Source: an uncultured Litorivicinus sp. (GTDB lineage Bacteria; Pseudomonadota; Gammaproteobacteria; Pseudomonadales; Litorivicinaceae). Taken from it: DNA of 44,454 nt. Positions 1-9,891 of the stretch are shown piece after piece. Location: contig CACAXU010000001.1 of assembly GCA_902536515.1 (NCBI GenBank), forward strand, positions 66,223 through 110,676, read 5' to 3'. The position numbers and the translations under genes were made by a program. The notes beneath the pieces are model-generated. The model was not told where the DNA came from and did no database searches. It worked only from the letters and a program-made list of their open reading frames with translations. How positions within the stretch are numbered: the stretch's first letter is position 1; every line of letters begins with the position of its first letter.

Positions 1-50
1 GCCATGATCATGTCGCCGACCCAACTCGGGCCAACCACTAAGGTTGGCAT
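1..50 (-). CDS. waaF: LPS heptosyltransferase II, N-terminal fragment cut by window edge
   Basis: Only the first 16 codons are in the window. They read MPTLVVGPSWVGDMIMA (last codon incomplete), which closely matches the conserved start of WaaF (ILVIGPSWVGDM...), the enzyme that adds the second L-glycero-D-manno-heptose to the LPS inner core at the cytoplasmic face. The ATG at 50 lies 3 bases after the ilvE stop. An in-frame GTG at 53 is an alternative start. waaF downstream of ilvE is the pseudomonad gene order, which supports the call. The rest of the gene lies to the left of the window. Confidence 0.8.
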   Translation of the reverse strand, partial: MPTLVVGPSWVGDMIM

Positions 51-53
51 CAC

Positions 54-986
54 TCAGTCCTTAACGAGTGTGACCCACTCGCTGAATTTTTCATTCCGGC
101 CGTGGACGACATCGAAATAATCTGACTGTAGCGTTTCTGTAATTGGTCCTCGAGACCCTGCACCGATTGGCCGCGAATCTAGCTCTCGAATCGGTGTCAC
201 CTCGGCTGCGGTCCCCGTAAAAAATGCCTCATCTGCGATCAAAACCTCATCACGCGTTATCCGTTTTTCAACAACATCGAGACCGTGGTCTTTAGAGAGA
301 GCGAAGATCGTTTTACGCGTTATTCCATCCAAACAGCTGGTTAGCTCAGGGGTATAGATCACACCATCACGCACGATAAAGAAATTCTCGCCGGATCCCT
401 CAGCAACATAACCTTCTGGATCCAATAACAATGCCTCATCTGCACCGCCAGTCAGCGCCTCTTGCAATGCAAGCATCGAGTTCATGTAGTTCCCATTCGC
501 TTTCGCTTTCGTCATCGTGATGTTCACATGATGGCGGGTATAGCTCGAAGTACGGACCTTAATCCCACGCTTCAGATTCTCTTCACCCATGTACGACCCC
601 CACGCCCAAGCAGCAACGATCACGTGAGTTTTGAGCAAATCTGCCCGCAATCCCATTCCTTCGGAGCCATAGAAAACCATTGGTCTCAAATAAGCATGAT
701 CCAAATCGTTTGAGGCAACAGCGGCTTTCTGTGCCGCATCAATTTCCTCCATCGAAAACGGAATATTCATCCCGAGAATTTTCGCTGAATCAAAGAGTCG
801 TCGAGTGTGATCGTGCAGGCGGAAGATCGCTGCACCATCAGCTGTTTGATAGGCACGGACTCCCTCGAAACACCCGAGGCCATAATGCAAAGTATGGGTG
901 AGGACGTGCGTCTGGCATTCCCGCCATGGCTTGAGTTTGCCATCAAACCAAATTAATCCATCGCGATCAGCAAAGTTCGGCTGCAT
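54..986 (-). CDS. ilvE: Branched-chain amino acid aminotransferase
   Basis: Fold-type IV PLP aminotransferase that catalyses the last step of valine, leucine and isoleucine synthesis in the cytoplasm. The product is 310 residues, the usual length (E. coli 309). Visible signatures are IWFDGKL near the N-terminus, HYGLGCFEGVRAY, the PLP-lysine region KAKANGNYMNS (Lys about residue 162), the GYVAEGSGENFF segment and TGTAAEVTPI. I chose the ATG at 986, preceded by TTGGAA. A TTG at 998 would add only four residues. It lies 17 bases downstream of glnE and 3 bases upstream of waaF, so it probably belongs to one transcript with them. ilvD, from the same pathway, lies 5 kb away in another transcription unit. 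Confidence 0.95.
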   Translation of the reverse strand: MQPNFADRDGLIWFDGKLKPWRECQTHVLTHTLHYGLGCFEGVRAYQTADGAAIFRLHDHTRRLFDSAKILGMNIPFSMEEIDAAQKAAVASNDLDHAYLRPMVFYGSEGMGLRADLLKTHVIVAAWAWGSYMGEENLKRGIKVRTSSYTRHHVNITMTKAKANGNYMNSMLALQEALTGGADEALLLDPEGYVAEGSGENFFIVRDGVIYTPELTSCLDGITRKTIFALSKDHGLDVVEKRITRDEVLIADEAFFTGTAAEVTPIRELDSRPIGAGSRGPITETLQSDYFDVVHGRNEKFSEWVTLVKD

Positions 987-1003
987 TTTTATTTCCAATC
1001 AAT

Positions 1004-3631
1004 TCAAGAAGACATCCACCGCGCCCAAAGACCCATAACCGACTGCCGTTCGCTTTCCACTGCTGCAACTGCAACACGGCCTTTGCGACCGGCTAAGATT
1101 GCCCCATGGTTCAACGTCCGATAGCGGACATAAGCTGTTTTCAGCGCATCTGCATCTACTGTCGAAATACACCCTGACTTCGAAAGTCCGTTGAGCTGTC
1201 GGATATTATCCGTGTAGGCCGCGAGCTCTGGATGTGTTTCCGCGTGTGCTAGAATCTGATATTGCACCATAAATTCGATATCAACGATACCTCCCCGGTC
1301 GTGCTTTAAATCAAAACTAGCATCACCGGCTTTGCTACCAAGGTGTGCACGCATTTTTTCACGCATTTCAACAACATCTTTTAACAATTCACTAGGTTCG
1401 CGGGCATTTCGTAAAATCTCGATTCGAAGTGTCTCCAGTTTTGTATTCAGGAATCGATCTCCGGCAACCGGTCGCGCCCTGACAAACGCCTGTAATTCCC
1501 AGGTCCAAGCAGACTCATCGAGATATTTCTTCAGCGCATCAAGGCCAACAACCATCAAGCCAGAGCGACCGGATGGTCTGAGGCGCATATCGATTTCATA
1601 TAAGCGCCCAAATCGTGTATTAGTCTCGATCAGCGCAATGACACGACGTACGACACGATTAACGAAAAGACCACCCTCAATTACGACATCACCGTCTGTC
1701 ATCTGATTGGGATCGATACCATGGACAAATACCAGGTCAAGGTCTGAGCCATAGCTCATCTCTAAGCCACCTAATTTGCCGTACCCAAGAACCGACAAAC
1801 CTAGCGAGTTCTCACCTTCACTTACATTGGCCACCGGATGACCATGCTTTTTGGCAACTTCCCGGTAGGCATAATTCAGCACTTCAGAAACCACTGCCTC
1901 GGCTATCCACGTCAATTGATCGGATACGCGCATTAATGAAATGTCACCACAGATTTCAAATACTGCGACTCGGAATGCAAGACCGCGAGCGAACTGAACA
2001 AGCACTTCGGTGAGGCATTCAGAGTCATCTGGATCGACTCTTTGCAGGCGCATTGATAATTCCTGACCAATTGCCTCGCGTGACATTTCGGCATCACTCG
2101 CCTCGAGCGTGAGTAACTCATCCAACAGAGCGGGCATCTCAATAAGACGCTCAGTGACCCAGGATGATCGATCTAAAATATCGAGCATACGTGAACGTGT
2201 TGCTGGATTCTCAGATAACAGAGATAGATACACGCTTCGTCGGGTACAGGTCGAGATGAATCGAAGCATCCGTGCTGTCACGTCAATCGGATAAATACTT
2301 AATTCGGGTCCTAATTGATTTAAAAGTGTTGTCAGTCGGGAGCGCGCAATCGGTTCGAGGCGATCGCATACTGGATCATCGAGGAATGCATCCAAATACT
2401 CTTGAACCTCGTCTTTGATCGAAGACTCAGCCATCGCTTGTGACTTCTCAACCCGCATAAATGAGACAAATGCCTCATGCACTCGATCAGTGACCTCTCG
2501 ACGTTTTCGTTCAAAACTGTCGGCTGACTCAAAGCCCGTCACCGCAGCCAAAGGCCCACAATCGGGTGGTAATTCCTGTGTTTGTTTATCATTTTCAGCT
2601 TGGATCACGTGTTCGACGTAACGAAGCCACAAATAGTCTTGTCTGAGTTGCAAGCCGTCATTCTCGCTAATGACGGCCTCTATCATCAGAGTCGATAGAG
2701 CATCGAGAAATCCAGTGACCTGCAAGCTCGGAATCTGACCTCCACGCAACAACTGCATCGCTTGAACAATAAATTCGATTTCGCGGATACCGCCGCGGCC
2801 AACTTTAACGTTCTTATCGCGGCCTTGACGACGCACTTCTGCCTCAATTTTCGATTTAAGGTCGCGAATTGATTCAAACACCCCAAAATCGGGGTATTTC
2901 CGATACAAAAATGGCTTCAGCGATCTCAAAAGCGCTTGACCCAGTTTCAGATCACCCGCGACCGGTCGGGCTTTGAGAAGCGCAAATCGTTCCCATTCCC
3001 GACCATGTACTTCGTAATAGTCTTCACAAGCAACGATTGGGATCGCAAGCTGGCCTGCGGAGCCCCAGGGTCTCAGACGCTGATCGACACGTTCGACAAA
3101 TCCGTCAACAGTTGGTGCATCGAGTGATTTTGCCACTTGTTGGGTTAGACGAGTGAAGTAATCGCTATGATCCCTTACTCGTGGACCGGATGTTTCACCG
3201 TCCTCGGCGAAGACGCAGAAAATATCGATGTCAGATGATAAGTTCAGTTCCCGTCCACCTAACTTACCCAAACCCAAAATGGTGAACGCTGGATTTGACG
3301 GAACACCGAAGGCTTTTTCAAGAATCACTCGATGATGTGCTAAAACGGCACTTAATGCAGCTTCAGCCATTTGGGTTGTTACTCGGACTGTGTCCTCAAA
3401 AGAGTCAGCTCCGTTTAATAATCGATGAATGAGACCTGCCTGCGTTTGATTTCTCAATAATCGAGCTTCACGATCGAATTCGTGTGGGCTAAAAGTAACC
3501 AGCTGTTGCCAAGAAGCCTGTATTTCAGTTTCCTTTGGTGGCGTTGCGCCGGAGTCTCTTAGCCACAATTGTTCAGGATCAAACCTCTTAACCCAACGCT
3601 TTAAAAACTGGGAGTACTCAATTGGCTGCAT
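1004..3631 (-). CDS. glnE: Bifunctional glutamine synthetase adenylyltransferase/deadenylase
   Basis: GlnE adenylylates and deadenylylates glutamine synthetase in response to PII status, controlling nitrogen assimilation. Both nucleotidyltransferase halves are visible: LGLGKLGGRELNLSSDIDIF (about residues 118-137) and LGYGKLGGLEMSYGSDLDL in the C-terminal half, each followed by the RLRP...G motif (VDQRLRPWG; IDMRLRPSG). At 875 residues it is shorter than the E. coli protein (946). The shortfall is mostly before the first catalytic domain, so the N-terminal segment is reduced. Its ATG at 3631 lies inside the end of the upstream CYTH gene (14-base overlap), the same pairing as ygiF-glnE in enterics, and implies coupled translation. 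Both active sites look intact. Confidence 0.95.
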   Translation of the reverse strand: MQPIEYSQFLKRWVKRFDPEQLWLRDSGATPPKETEIQASWQQLVTFSPHEFDREARLLRNQTQAGLIHRLLNGADSFEDTVRVTTQMAEAALSAVLAHHRVILEKAFGVPSNPAFTILGLGKLGGRELNLSSDIDIFCVFAEDGETSGPRVRDHSDYFTRLTQQVAKSLDAPTVDGFVERVDQRLRPWGSAGQLAIPIVACEDYYEVHGREWERFALLKARPVAGDLKLGQALLRSLKPFLYRKYPDFGVFESIRDLKSKIEAEVRRQGRDKNVKVGRGGIREIEFIVQAMQLLRGGQIPSLQVTGFLDALSTLMIEAVISENDGLQLRQDYLWLRYVEHVIQAENDKQTQELPPDCGPLAAVTGFESADSFERKRREVTDRVHEAFVSFMRVEKSQAMAESSIKDEVQEYLDAFLDDPVCDRLEPIARSRLTTLLNQLGPELSIYPIDVTARMLRFISTCTRRSVYLSLLSENPATRSRMLDILDRSSWVTERLIEMPALLDELLTLEASDAEMSREAIGQELSMRLQRVDPDDSECLTEVLVQFARGLAFRVAVFEICGDISLMRVSDQLTWIAEAVVSEVLNYAYREVAKKHGHPVANVSEGENSLGLSVLGYGKLGGLEMSYGSDLDLVFVHGIDPNQMTDGDVVIEGGLFVNRVVRRVIALIETNTRFGRLYEIDMRLRPSGRSGLMVVGLDALKKYLDESAWTWELQAFVRARPVAGDRFLNTKLETLRIEILRNAREPSELLKDVVEMREKMRAHLGSKAGDASFDLKHDRGGIVDIEFMVQYQILAHAETHPELAAYTDNIRQLNGLSKSGCISTVDADALKTAYVRYRTLNHGAILAGRKGRVAVAAVESERQSVMGLWARWMSS

Positions 3632-4484
3632 TCATTGACTCCACCGATTGCATAATCATCCAGCGGGCAAGTCCTTCTGGAAGTTCCCCACGTTTTAAGC
3701 CATTGGAGTAGCGAGCAATCGCCTCTTGATCACCTACTGCTTGCAATGCCCGAATTGCTTCCTCTGGGGCAGGGCCAGATAACGGATCCAATGCACGGCT
3801 CAACCGATGAAGCCATAGCTCTTTAGTAAAAGGGATCGGGTCGTCCATCGGGTCCGCGTTGCGAATCAATCGATCACCTCGCTCTGCTTTGGAGATAACA
3901 CCCATAAAGGCGGGTAAGTGCTCAGATACCTCACAGCCAAGTGATATTAATTGCTCGATGTCACCTGAGAACAGTTCAAACTCCAACTCAGATACTTGAG
4001 ACTCAAGACCGCTCGCCCTGACAGAGCCAAGGTCCAGAGACATAATCACATCACAATTGTTTTGTGTGACATGCCAGTCCGTACGTTCAAAGGCGTTCTG
4101 AAATACAGCGTCAAGTAACCGATCCTGTATGACCGGAACGACTGACGCCGGAAGATCCAAACTCTCGAGAAGGACATAGTCGAGCGAAGGGGTGTCGATC
4201 GGAAAATTCCACTCACGCCGTTGCGATAAACCTCGTTCATCAGGCTCTCTGATCTTCACGGTCATTTCACGAGATTCATTCACAAAGCGTGTGCGAATTG
4301 CGACACCCGCCCGGTGTAACAAACCTTTATGATCAAAGTAGACATTTTGTAGCAAAGCTGTCTGCCTTGGAATCACTCGGCCCAAAACGGAATACAGTGC
4401 ATCAGATGCCCTCGACGGGTCGCAATCTCGCAATCCTAATTTGAGCTCAAGTTCAATCGTATCTGGAGTTGGTGCCCAATTCAT
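3618..4484 (-). CDS. CYTH-domain protein, likely inorganic triphosphatase (YgiF-like)
   Basis: The N-terminus IELELKLGL carries the ExExK motif of CYTH phosphohydrolases. Further charged strands follow (VYFDHKGLLHRAGVAIRTR, REMTVKIREPDE, RREWNF) up to about residue 200, as in the tunnel fold that binds triphosphate and metal. E. coli YgiF, an inorganic triphosphatase, is 433 residues with a C-terminal CHAD domain. This protein is 288 residues, so the C-terminal part is cut to about 85 residues and a complete CHAD domain cannot fit. It sits directly upstream of glnE with a 14-base overlap. It is transcribed divergently from argA across only 33 bases. The substrate is inferred from the family. 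Confidence 0.8.
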   Translation of the reverse strand: MNWAPTPDTIELELKLGLRDCDPSRASDALYSVLGRVIPRQTALLQNVYFDHKGLLHRAGVAIRTRFVNESREMTVKIREPDERGLSQRREWNFPIDTPSLDYVLLESLDLPASVVPVIQDRLLDAVFQNAFERTDWHVTQNNCDVIMSLDLGSVRASGLESQVSELEFELFSGDIEQLISLGCEVSEHLPAFMGVISKAERGDRLIRNADPMDDPIPFTKELWLHRLSRALDPLSGPAPEEAIRALQAVGDQEAIARYSNGLKRGELPEGLARWMIMQSVESMNAAN

Positions 4485-4502
4485 CGCACAATTCCCTATG
4501 AG

Positions 4503-4510
4503 AAGAGGAG
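4503..4510 (+). promoter_or_regulatory. Shine-Dalgarno of argA, deciding a non-canonical start
   Basis: AAGAGGAG is the strongest SD-like run near argA. Its spacing is ideal (7 bases) for the ATT at 4518 and poor (22 bases) for the TTG at 4533. It also lies inside a five-codon reading frame (4498-4515) that reads MRRGV. Confidence 0.6.
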
Positions 4511-4517
4511 TTTAACT

Positions 4518-5807
4518 ATTCAAACACAGCCCTTGGTCGCATGGCTTCGCGAAGCCGGACCTTACATTGAGCAATTCAGGGGCAAAACCTTTGTCGTTTT
4601 GCTATCAGATTCCGACCAGACCGAATCAACTATGAGTCGTTTGGTTGAGGATTTAGTCCTGCTCAATGCGTTGGGCGTTCACCTTGTTCTCATACAGAGT
4701 ACACGGCATGCGATCGACTCGTACATTGGTGAGCAGGGATTACAGACTGCCTATCATGGCCATCGTCGCATCACTGATCAGGCGCTTCTCAAAGACATCG
4801 TCGAATTGGTCAGCCAAATCGGACTGACATTCCGTGGTTTATTTATGCGTGCTCAACACAGAAACCACAGCCAATCTTCATTGGTCTCCGGAAACTTTAT
4901 TTCAGCAAAACCTTTGGGTATTCATGAAGGTGTGAACCATCAATTCACAGGATCAATTCGGCGGATTGATGCTTCAGGAATACGTCGTCAACTAGAGATC
5001 GGCTCAGTTGTCTATCTGGATCACATCTCGCACTCCCCAGCAGGCGAACCCTATAATCTTGCAAGCGAAGAGGTCGCATCTGAAACAGCTGTCGCCTTGA
5101 ATGCCGATAAACTGATTCTGATGGGTAACACGCCACACTGTGTTGATGCACACAATAACCGGATATCTGAATTAGAACTTAAACTAGTCGGCACGACTCG
5201 CGCGCATCAAAACGAAGAAATGCAGCGCAGACTTGATGCTGCTGAGCGCGCCATCCGAGGAGGAGTGAGCCGGTGCCATCTGCTCGGTGTAGGAATCGAC
5301 GGCGCGATACTAACAGAGCTTATGACAACTGATGGAAACGGCACCCTGATCGCTTCACTGCCCGCGGCGCCTGTCCGACAAGCATGCGTTGATGACCTGC
5401 CTGGTTTGATCCATTTGCTGGCTCCGATGGAAGAACGGGGAGCCTTGGTGCATAGATCTCGCGATAAACTGGAAGCAGAGATCGATCACTTCTGTGTGAT
5501 TGAGCAAGATGGCCGCATACTCGGATCTGCGGCACTCTACCCGCTCGATCAACGATGCGCGGAACTGGCAGCCTTAGCTGTTGACCATGCGATATCCGAG
5601 CAACAAATCGGCACCAAATTATTGGAGCATATTGAAGAGCAAGCACGTATGCTTTCCGTTGAACACCTTTTCGTATTGACAACGCAAGCAGGCGACTGGT
5701 TCAAAGAGCGCGGCTTTGTGATGTCATCGATTGAAGCTTTACCCGAAAATCGGCAGGCTTTATATAATTTTCAGCGAAATTCGCTGATCCTAAAGAAAAA
5801 ACTATAG
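4518..5807 (+). CDS. argA: N-acetylglutamate synthase (amino-acid N-acetyltransferase)
   Basis: First enzyme of arginine synthesis: acetyl-CoA plus glutamate gives N-acetylglutamate. It has the classical two-domain ArgA layout: an amino-acid-kinase-like regulatory domain (about residues 1-290; [33 protein letters not shown]) and a C-terminal GNAT acetyltransferase domain ([34 protein letters not shown]). The E. coli kinase-domain motif VIMLGGE is replaced here by VVLLSDSD. The start is unusual. No ATG or GTG is in frame near the N-terminus. The strong Shine-Dalgarno AAGAGGAG (4503-4510) is placed seven bases before an ATT at 4518, giving about 429 residues. The only other candidate is TTG at 4533, which lacks a well-placed SD. 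ilvD follows after 8 bases. Confidence 0.93.
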   Translation: MQTQPLVAWLREAGPYIEQFRGKTFVVLLSDSDQTESTMSRLVEDLVLLNALGVHLVLIQSTRHAIDSYIGEQGLQTAYHGHRRITDQALLKDIVELVSQIGLTFRGLFMRAQHRNHSQSSLVSGNFISAKPLGIHEGVNHQFTGSIRRIDASGIRRQLEIGSVVYLDHISHSPAGEPYNLASEEVASETAVALNADKLILMGNTPHCVDAHNNRISELELKLVGTTRAHQNEEMQRRLDAAERAIRGGVSRCHLLGVGIDGAILTELMTTDGNGTLIASLPAAPVRQACVDDLPGLIHLLAPMEERGALVHRSRDKLEAEIDHFCVIEQDGRILGSAALYPLDQRCAELAALAVDHAISEQQIGTKLLEHIEEQARMLSVEHLFVLTTQAGDWFKERGFVMSSIEALPENRQALYNFQRNSLILKKKL

Positions 5808-5815
5808 GACTCACT

Positions 5816-7489
5816 ATGACCGACAAACGTCGCCCTTATTCGTCCGTTATTGTTGATGGACTCGCACAAACTCCGTCGCGCGCCATGTTACGTGCGGTGG
5901 GCTTTGGTGATGATGATTTCAAAAAGCCACAAATCGGTATCGCTAGTACATGGAGCATGGTGACTCCTTGCAATATGCACATCAACGAACTTGCTGATCA
6001 TGCAGAAGCCGGCGCCAATGCAGCTGGTGCAAAGGCTGTCGTCTTTAATACCATCACAGTCAGCGATGGTATCAGCATGGGAACCCCCGGCATGCGTTAC
6101 TCACTTGTCAGCCGCGAAGTGATTTGTGATTCGATCGAAACTGTTGTTGCTGGCCAAGGATTCGACGGTGTCGTCACAATTGGTGGTTGTGACAAAAATA
6201 TGCCTGCTTGCGTGATGGCAATGCTTCGACTGAACCGTCCATCGATATTTGTTTATGGTGGAACGATTAAACCAGGCAAGGAGCGTCGAGATATTGTGTC
6301 GGTCTTCGAGGCTGTCGGGCAACGCGCAGCTGGAAGGATTGATGACTCGCAGTTAATTGCCGTGGAAAAAACAGCGATCCCTGGACCGGGCTCTTGCGGT
6401 GGAATGTACACAGCAAACACAATGGCAAGCGCAATTGAAGCGCTTGGTTTATCGCTACCAAACTCATCCGCTCAAGAAGCGATCTCAAGCGACAAAAAAG
6501 ACGACTGTGAGCGAGCAGGCGCTGCTGTCATGCAATTGATAGAGATGGATCTCAAGCCATCAGATATTGTCAAGAAAGGTTCATTTGAAAATGCCATTAC
6601 CGTCGTCATTGCGCTGGGAGGTTCGACCAATGCAGTCCTTCACATCCTCGCAATGGCACAATGTGCCGGAATCAATATTACTCTAGACGACTTTACAACA
6701 ATCGGTGAACGGATCCCTGTTTTGGCAGACGTCAAGCCGTCCGGTAAATATCTGATGAGCGAGCTCATTGAGATTGGTGGTATTCAGCCACTAATGAAGA
6801 TGCTACTCGACCGTGGTTTATTGCACGGTGATGTCATGACGTGTACAGGCCAAACAATGGCCGAAAACCTTGCCGATGTGCAGCCATACCCTGAATCACA
6901 AGACATCGTTCGCGCATTCGAAAACCCGGTGAAAAAAGACAGTCATCTTCGAATTCTTTACGGCAATCTGGCGCCCGAAGGAGCGGTTGCAAAGATTTCA
7001 AGTAAGGAAGGACTCTCTTTCACAGGGACTGCGCGATGCTTTAACTCAGAAGAAGAGGCGCTTCAAGCCATTCTCGATGGAAAAATTGATAAAGGCTCGG
7101 TCATCGTGATTCGTTATGAAGGCCCGAAAGGCGGACCGGGCATGCGGGAAATGCTCTCACCAACCAGTGCCATCATGGGCGCCGGGCTTGGCAAAGACGT
7201 TGCACTAATCACTGATGGTCGTTTCTCCGGTGGTTCTCATGGTTTTGTGATTGGCCATGTGACTCCGGAAGCCGCAGTCGGCGGTCCTATCGGACTTCTC
7301 GAAGACGGAGATATGATTACGATCGACGCCGAAACAAACGCTATTATAGTAGATGTTGACGATTCAGAGTTCGCTCGTCGGAGAGCATCATGGACGATGG
7401 AAAAGGAAACACCAAACCGTGGCGTTCTTGCAAAGTATGCGCGCTTAGTGTCTTCGGCCAGTCTCGGCGCAGTAACTGACGGCGACTAA
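5816..7489 (+). CDS. ilvD: Dihydroxy-acid dehydratase
   Basis: Iron-sulfur dehydratase that makes 2-keto acids from 2,3-dihydroxy acids, the third common step of branched-chain amino acid synthesis. Cluster cysteines are visible in [21 protein letters not shown] and [16 protein letters not shown]. The C-terminal half has the conserved [12 protein letters not shown] and [10 protein letters not shown] segments. At 557 residues it belongs to the shorter IlvD type rather than the about 616-residue enterobacterial type. The start ATG at 5816 has AGGA at suitable spacing and lies 8 bases after argA, so the two are probably co-transcribed. The stop TAA abuts the stop codon of the convergent folA with no intergenic base. 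Confidence 0.95.
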   Translation: MTDKRRPYSSVIVDGLAQTPSRAMLRAVGFGDDDFKKPQIGIASTWSMVTPCNMHINELADHAEAGANAAGAKAVVFNTITVSDGISMGTPGMRYSLVSREVICDSIETVVAGQGFDGVVTIGGCDKNMPACVMAMLRLNRPSIFVYGGTIKPGKERRDIVSVFEAVGQRAAGRIDDSQLIAVEKTAIPGPGSCGGMYTANTMASAIEALGLSLPNSSAQEAISSDKKDDCERAGAAVMQLIEMDLKPSDIVKKGSFENAITVVIALGGSTNAVLHILAMAQCAGINITLDDFTTIGERIPVLADVKPSGKYLMSELIEIGGIQPLMKMLLDRGLLHGDVMTCTGQTMAENLADVQPYPESQDIVRAFENPVKKDSHLRILYGNLAPEGAVAKISSKEGLSFTGTARCFNSEEEALQAILDGKIDKGSVIVIRYEGPKGGPGMREMLSPTSAIMGAGLGKDVALITDGRFSGGSHGFVIGHVTPEAAVGGPIGLLEDGDMITIDAETNAIIVDVDDSEFARRRASWTMEKETPNRGVLAKYARLVSSASLGAVTDGD

Positions 7490-7999
7490 TTAACGAGGGA
7501 TCCGGTCCCAGACCTCGTAACTGTGGGCCGGTGACGCGACATCGCCAGCACGGTCTTCAACTGAAGTTCGCGTAAACTTCTCTTGATCAGGTGCTTCAAA
7601 AAATGCGTCCCCATCGGGTGACACATTTACCTGTGTCACATACATCCGATCGACTTGGTCAATCGCTTCACGATATAAGGTGGCTCCGCCGATCACCATC
7701 ACCTCGTCGGCGCCATCTTGATCCGCCTGTGATGTTGCAAGCTTCAATGCATCCGCCAAACTTCTGACAACCCGAACCCCTAGTGCCGACCAATCTGCAT
7801 TGCGCGTAATCACGACGTTGGTTCGTCCGGGAAGTGGGCGCCCGATCGATTCAAAGGTTTTTCGGCCCATTACGACGGGTTTCCCCATTGTGACTTTCTT
7901 GAAGTACTTCAAATCGCTCGGCAGGTGCCATGGAAGTTGGTTATCGACTCCAATGACGCCATTATCGGCGCGTGCAACGATTAATGCTATTCGTATCAT
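7490..7999 (-). CDS. folA: Dihydrofolate reductase
   Basis: NADPH-dependent reduction of dihydrofolate to tetrahydrofolate, which regenerates the folate oxidised by ThyA. The 169-residue length is typical. Motifs include [29 protein letters not shown] at the N-terminus (active-site Asp in the WHLPSDL helix), [16 protein letters not shown], and VMIGGATLY. The ATG at 7999 overlaps the thyA stop as ATGA, so translation is coupled to thyA, with which it shares a pathway. It is the last gene of the minus-strand cluster that starts with rppH. Confidence 0.95.
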   Translation of the reverse strand: MIRIALIVARADNGVIGVDNQLPWHLPSDLKYFKKVTMGKPVVMGRKTFESIGRPLPGRTNVVITRNADWSALGVRVVRSLADALKLATSQADQDGADEVMVIGGATLYREAIDQVDRMYVTQVNVSPDGDAFFEAPDQEKFTRTSVEDRAGDVASPAHSYEVWDRIPR

Positions 8000-8829
8000 A
8001 TGGCCACCGGTGCTTTGATATGAGGGTGTGGTTCATATCCATCAATCACAATGTCCTCTTCGCGGTAATCCAGAATCGAACTAGGTGTTCGTAGTAACGT
8101 GAGTGTGGGTAGTGGCCGAGGTTCACGAGAGAGCTGTTCACGCGCTTGGTCGACGTGATTCTGATACAAATGCACGTCGCCACCGGTCCAAATAAAATCG
8201 CCCACACCGAGACCACATTGATCTGCAACCAGATGTGTCAATAATGCGTAGCTCGCTACATTAAAAGGTACCCCGAGAAACACATCAGCAGAACGCTGAT
8301 ACAACTGACATGACAATTGATTATCAGCGACGTAAAACTGAAAGAGCGTGTGACAAGGAGCGAGCGCCATCTGTCCTGCGCGGACATTGTCTTGCGGCGA
8401 TTGACTTTCATCAGGCAATAACGATGGATTCCATGCAGAGACCAAGAGACGTCTGGAGTTTGGTCGGACTTTAATTGACTCAACCACCTCCGTCAGCTGA
8501 TCGATCGTGCGTCCATCGGGAGTTGGCCAGGAACGCCACTGTGCCCCGTATAAAGGGCCCAAATCACCATCCTCTGTCGCCCATTCATCCCAGATCGACA
8601 CACCGTGATCGCGAAGATACTGCGTGTTGGTGTCGCCCTGCATGAACCACAGAAGCTCATAGACCACAGACTTCAAATGGACCTTTTTGGTTGTCACCAG
8701 GGGAAAGCCCACGTTCAGATCAAATCGGATCTGATGACCGAAACGACTCAAAGTCCCTGTGCCAGTTCGGTCGCCCTTCGCGGTACCTTCATCCAATAAC
8801 AGTTGGAGTAAATCAAGATATGCGCGCAC
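7996..8829 (-). CDS. thyA: Thymidylate synthase
   Basis: Converts dUMP to dTMP using methylene-tetrahydrofolate. Motifs: [39 protein letters not shown], the catalytic cysteine region [26 protein letters not shown] and the C-terminal [10 protein letters not shown]. The reading frame is open to 8874, but family alignment puts the start at the GTG at 8829 ([15 protein letters not shown]), which has a GGAAGGGG SD upstream, giving 277 residues. The start lies 17 bases inside lgt and the end overlaps folA as ATGA, forming a compact lgt-thyA-folA run. Confidence 0.94.
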   Translation of the reverse strand: MRAYLDLLQLLLDEGTAKGDRTGTGTLSRFGHQIRFDLNVGFPLVTTKKVHLKSVVYELLWFMQGDTNTQYLRDHGVSIWDEWATEDGDLGPLYGAQWRSWPTPDGRTIDQLTEVVESIKVRPNSRRLLVSAWNPSLLPDESQSPQDNVRAGQMALAPCHTLFQFYVADNQLSCQLYQRSADVFLGVPFNVASYALLTHLVADQCGLGVGDFIWTGGDVHLYQNHVDQAREQLSREPRPLPTLTLLRTPSSILDYREEDIVIDGYEPHPHIKAPVAI

Positions 8830-9604
8830 CCAGCGACCCCTTCCATATGAACAACAACCACACACCGATCGCAATCATGGGAACTGTCAGCAATTGACCC
8901 ATCGTCATCCAATTCAGTGCAATAAATCCAAGATGTGAGTCCGGCTCACGGACAAACTCCACCATAAAACGAAATACGCCATAACCCAACAAGAAAAGAC
9001 CCGTCACTTGGCCGCGTCTCCGCGGCTTGGACGAAAATAGCCATAACACCACGAAAAGTACGACACCCTCGAGGGCAAACTGATACAGCTGACTCGGATG
9101 ACGTGCCAGCTCATCTGCTTTCGAAAAAACCATTGCCCAGGGTAAATCTGTTGGTCGACCCCACAACTCACCACCGATAAAATTACCAAGCCGGCCAAGG
9201 CCCAACCCGATCGGAATGAGAGGCGCTAATGCGTCACCGAGAGCGAGTGGTGCAATTTTGTGCTTTCGAGCAAAAATCCAGGTAAAAGCGATCACACCAA
9301 CCAACCCACCGTGGAAAGCCATGCCGCCCTCCCAAACGTAGAATAACGACAGCGGATTATCGAGTAGCCGATCTGGCTGATAAAAGACCATATATCCCGC
9401 ACGACCACCTATGATTACACCAAGCGCAATCCAGCTCAAAAAGTCAGACATTTGTTCTCGATTGATTGGAAATAGCCCGCGATCAATCCGATAATTCGCG
9501 AGCCCATACCCGCCCAAAAAACCGAAAACGTACATCAACCCATACCAATGGATCCGAATAAACCCCAGATCGAGGGCAACTGGGTTTATTATCCAATCAC
9601 TCAT
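8813..9604 (-). CDS. lgt: Prolipoprotein diacylglyceryl transferase
   Basis: Inner-membrane enzyme that attaches diacylglycerol to the lipobox cysteine of prolipoproteins. It has several transmembrane segments and the Lgt signatures [42 protein letters not shown] and RHPSQLYQ. I chose the ATG at 9604, because it forms an ATGA overlap with the stop codon of the upstream remnant and gives 263 residues. An in-frame ATG at 9619 would add five residues and overlap the upstream frame further. The 3' end overlaps thyA by 17 bases. Confidence 0.94.
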   Translation of the reverse strand: MSDWIINPVALDLGFIRIHWYGLMYVFGFLGGYGLANYRIDRGLFPINREQMSDFLSWIALGVIIGGRAGYMVFYQPDRLLDNPLSLFYVWEGGMAFHGGLVGVIAFTWIFARKHKIAPLALGDALAPLIPIGLGLGRLGNFIGGELWGRPTDLPWAMVFSKADELARHPSQLYQFALEGVVLFVVLWLFSSKPRRRGQVTGLFLLGYGVFRFMVEFVREPDSHLGFIALNWMTMGQLLTVPMIAIGVWLLFIWKGSLGARIS

Positions 9605-9891
9605 CCCACGGACGTCCAAATCAAGCCGGCTGACAATGCAGAGAGAAAAGTCGCAAACAGCCGTTTCAGCAATTTTTGGTCAAGAAAATGGGCAAGCCGA
9701 GCCCCTAAGCTGGCGGATACGGTTGATCTTGCAATATTGCCAATCAATGCCGGCAAACACACGCGGCCAAAGGCCCAATCAGGCCTTCCTGGAAGGTCGA
9801 GACCTGCTACGATAAATGAAATGGCGTCAACAAATGCTGTCGGAATACCTGCGATAATACCTAAGGGCAGATATAAGAATAATTCCGTCAC
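9601..9891 (-). pseudogene. TauE/SafE-family permease remnant (in-frame internal deletion)
   Basis: A 96-codon frame with GTG start. The C-terminal three quarters (GRPDWAFG, LPALIGNIARS, LGARLAHFLDQKLLKRLFA) look like the last helices of TauE/SafE (YfcA-type) permeases, which are about 250 residues. The first 11 or so residues ([11 protein letters not shown]) look like the normal N-terminus. They run directly into GIIAGIPTAFVDAISFIVAG, which resembles the late GLPIALAGAAGF segment. I infer loss of about 150 internal codons without a frameshift. The start overlaps the ptsP stop as GTGA and the stop overlaps the lgt start as ATGA, so the frame still bridges two coupled genes. A functional miniature membrane protein is possible but less likely. 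Confidence 0.7.
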
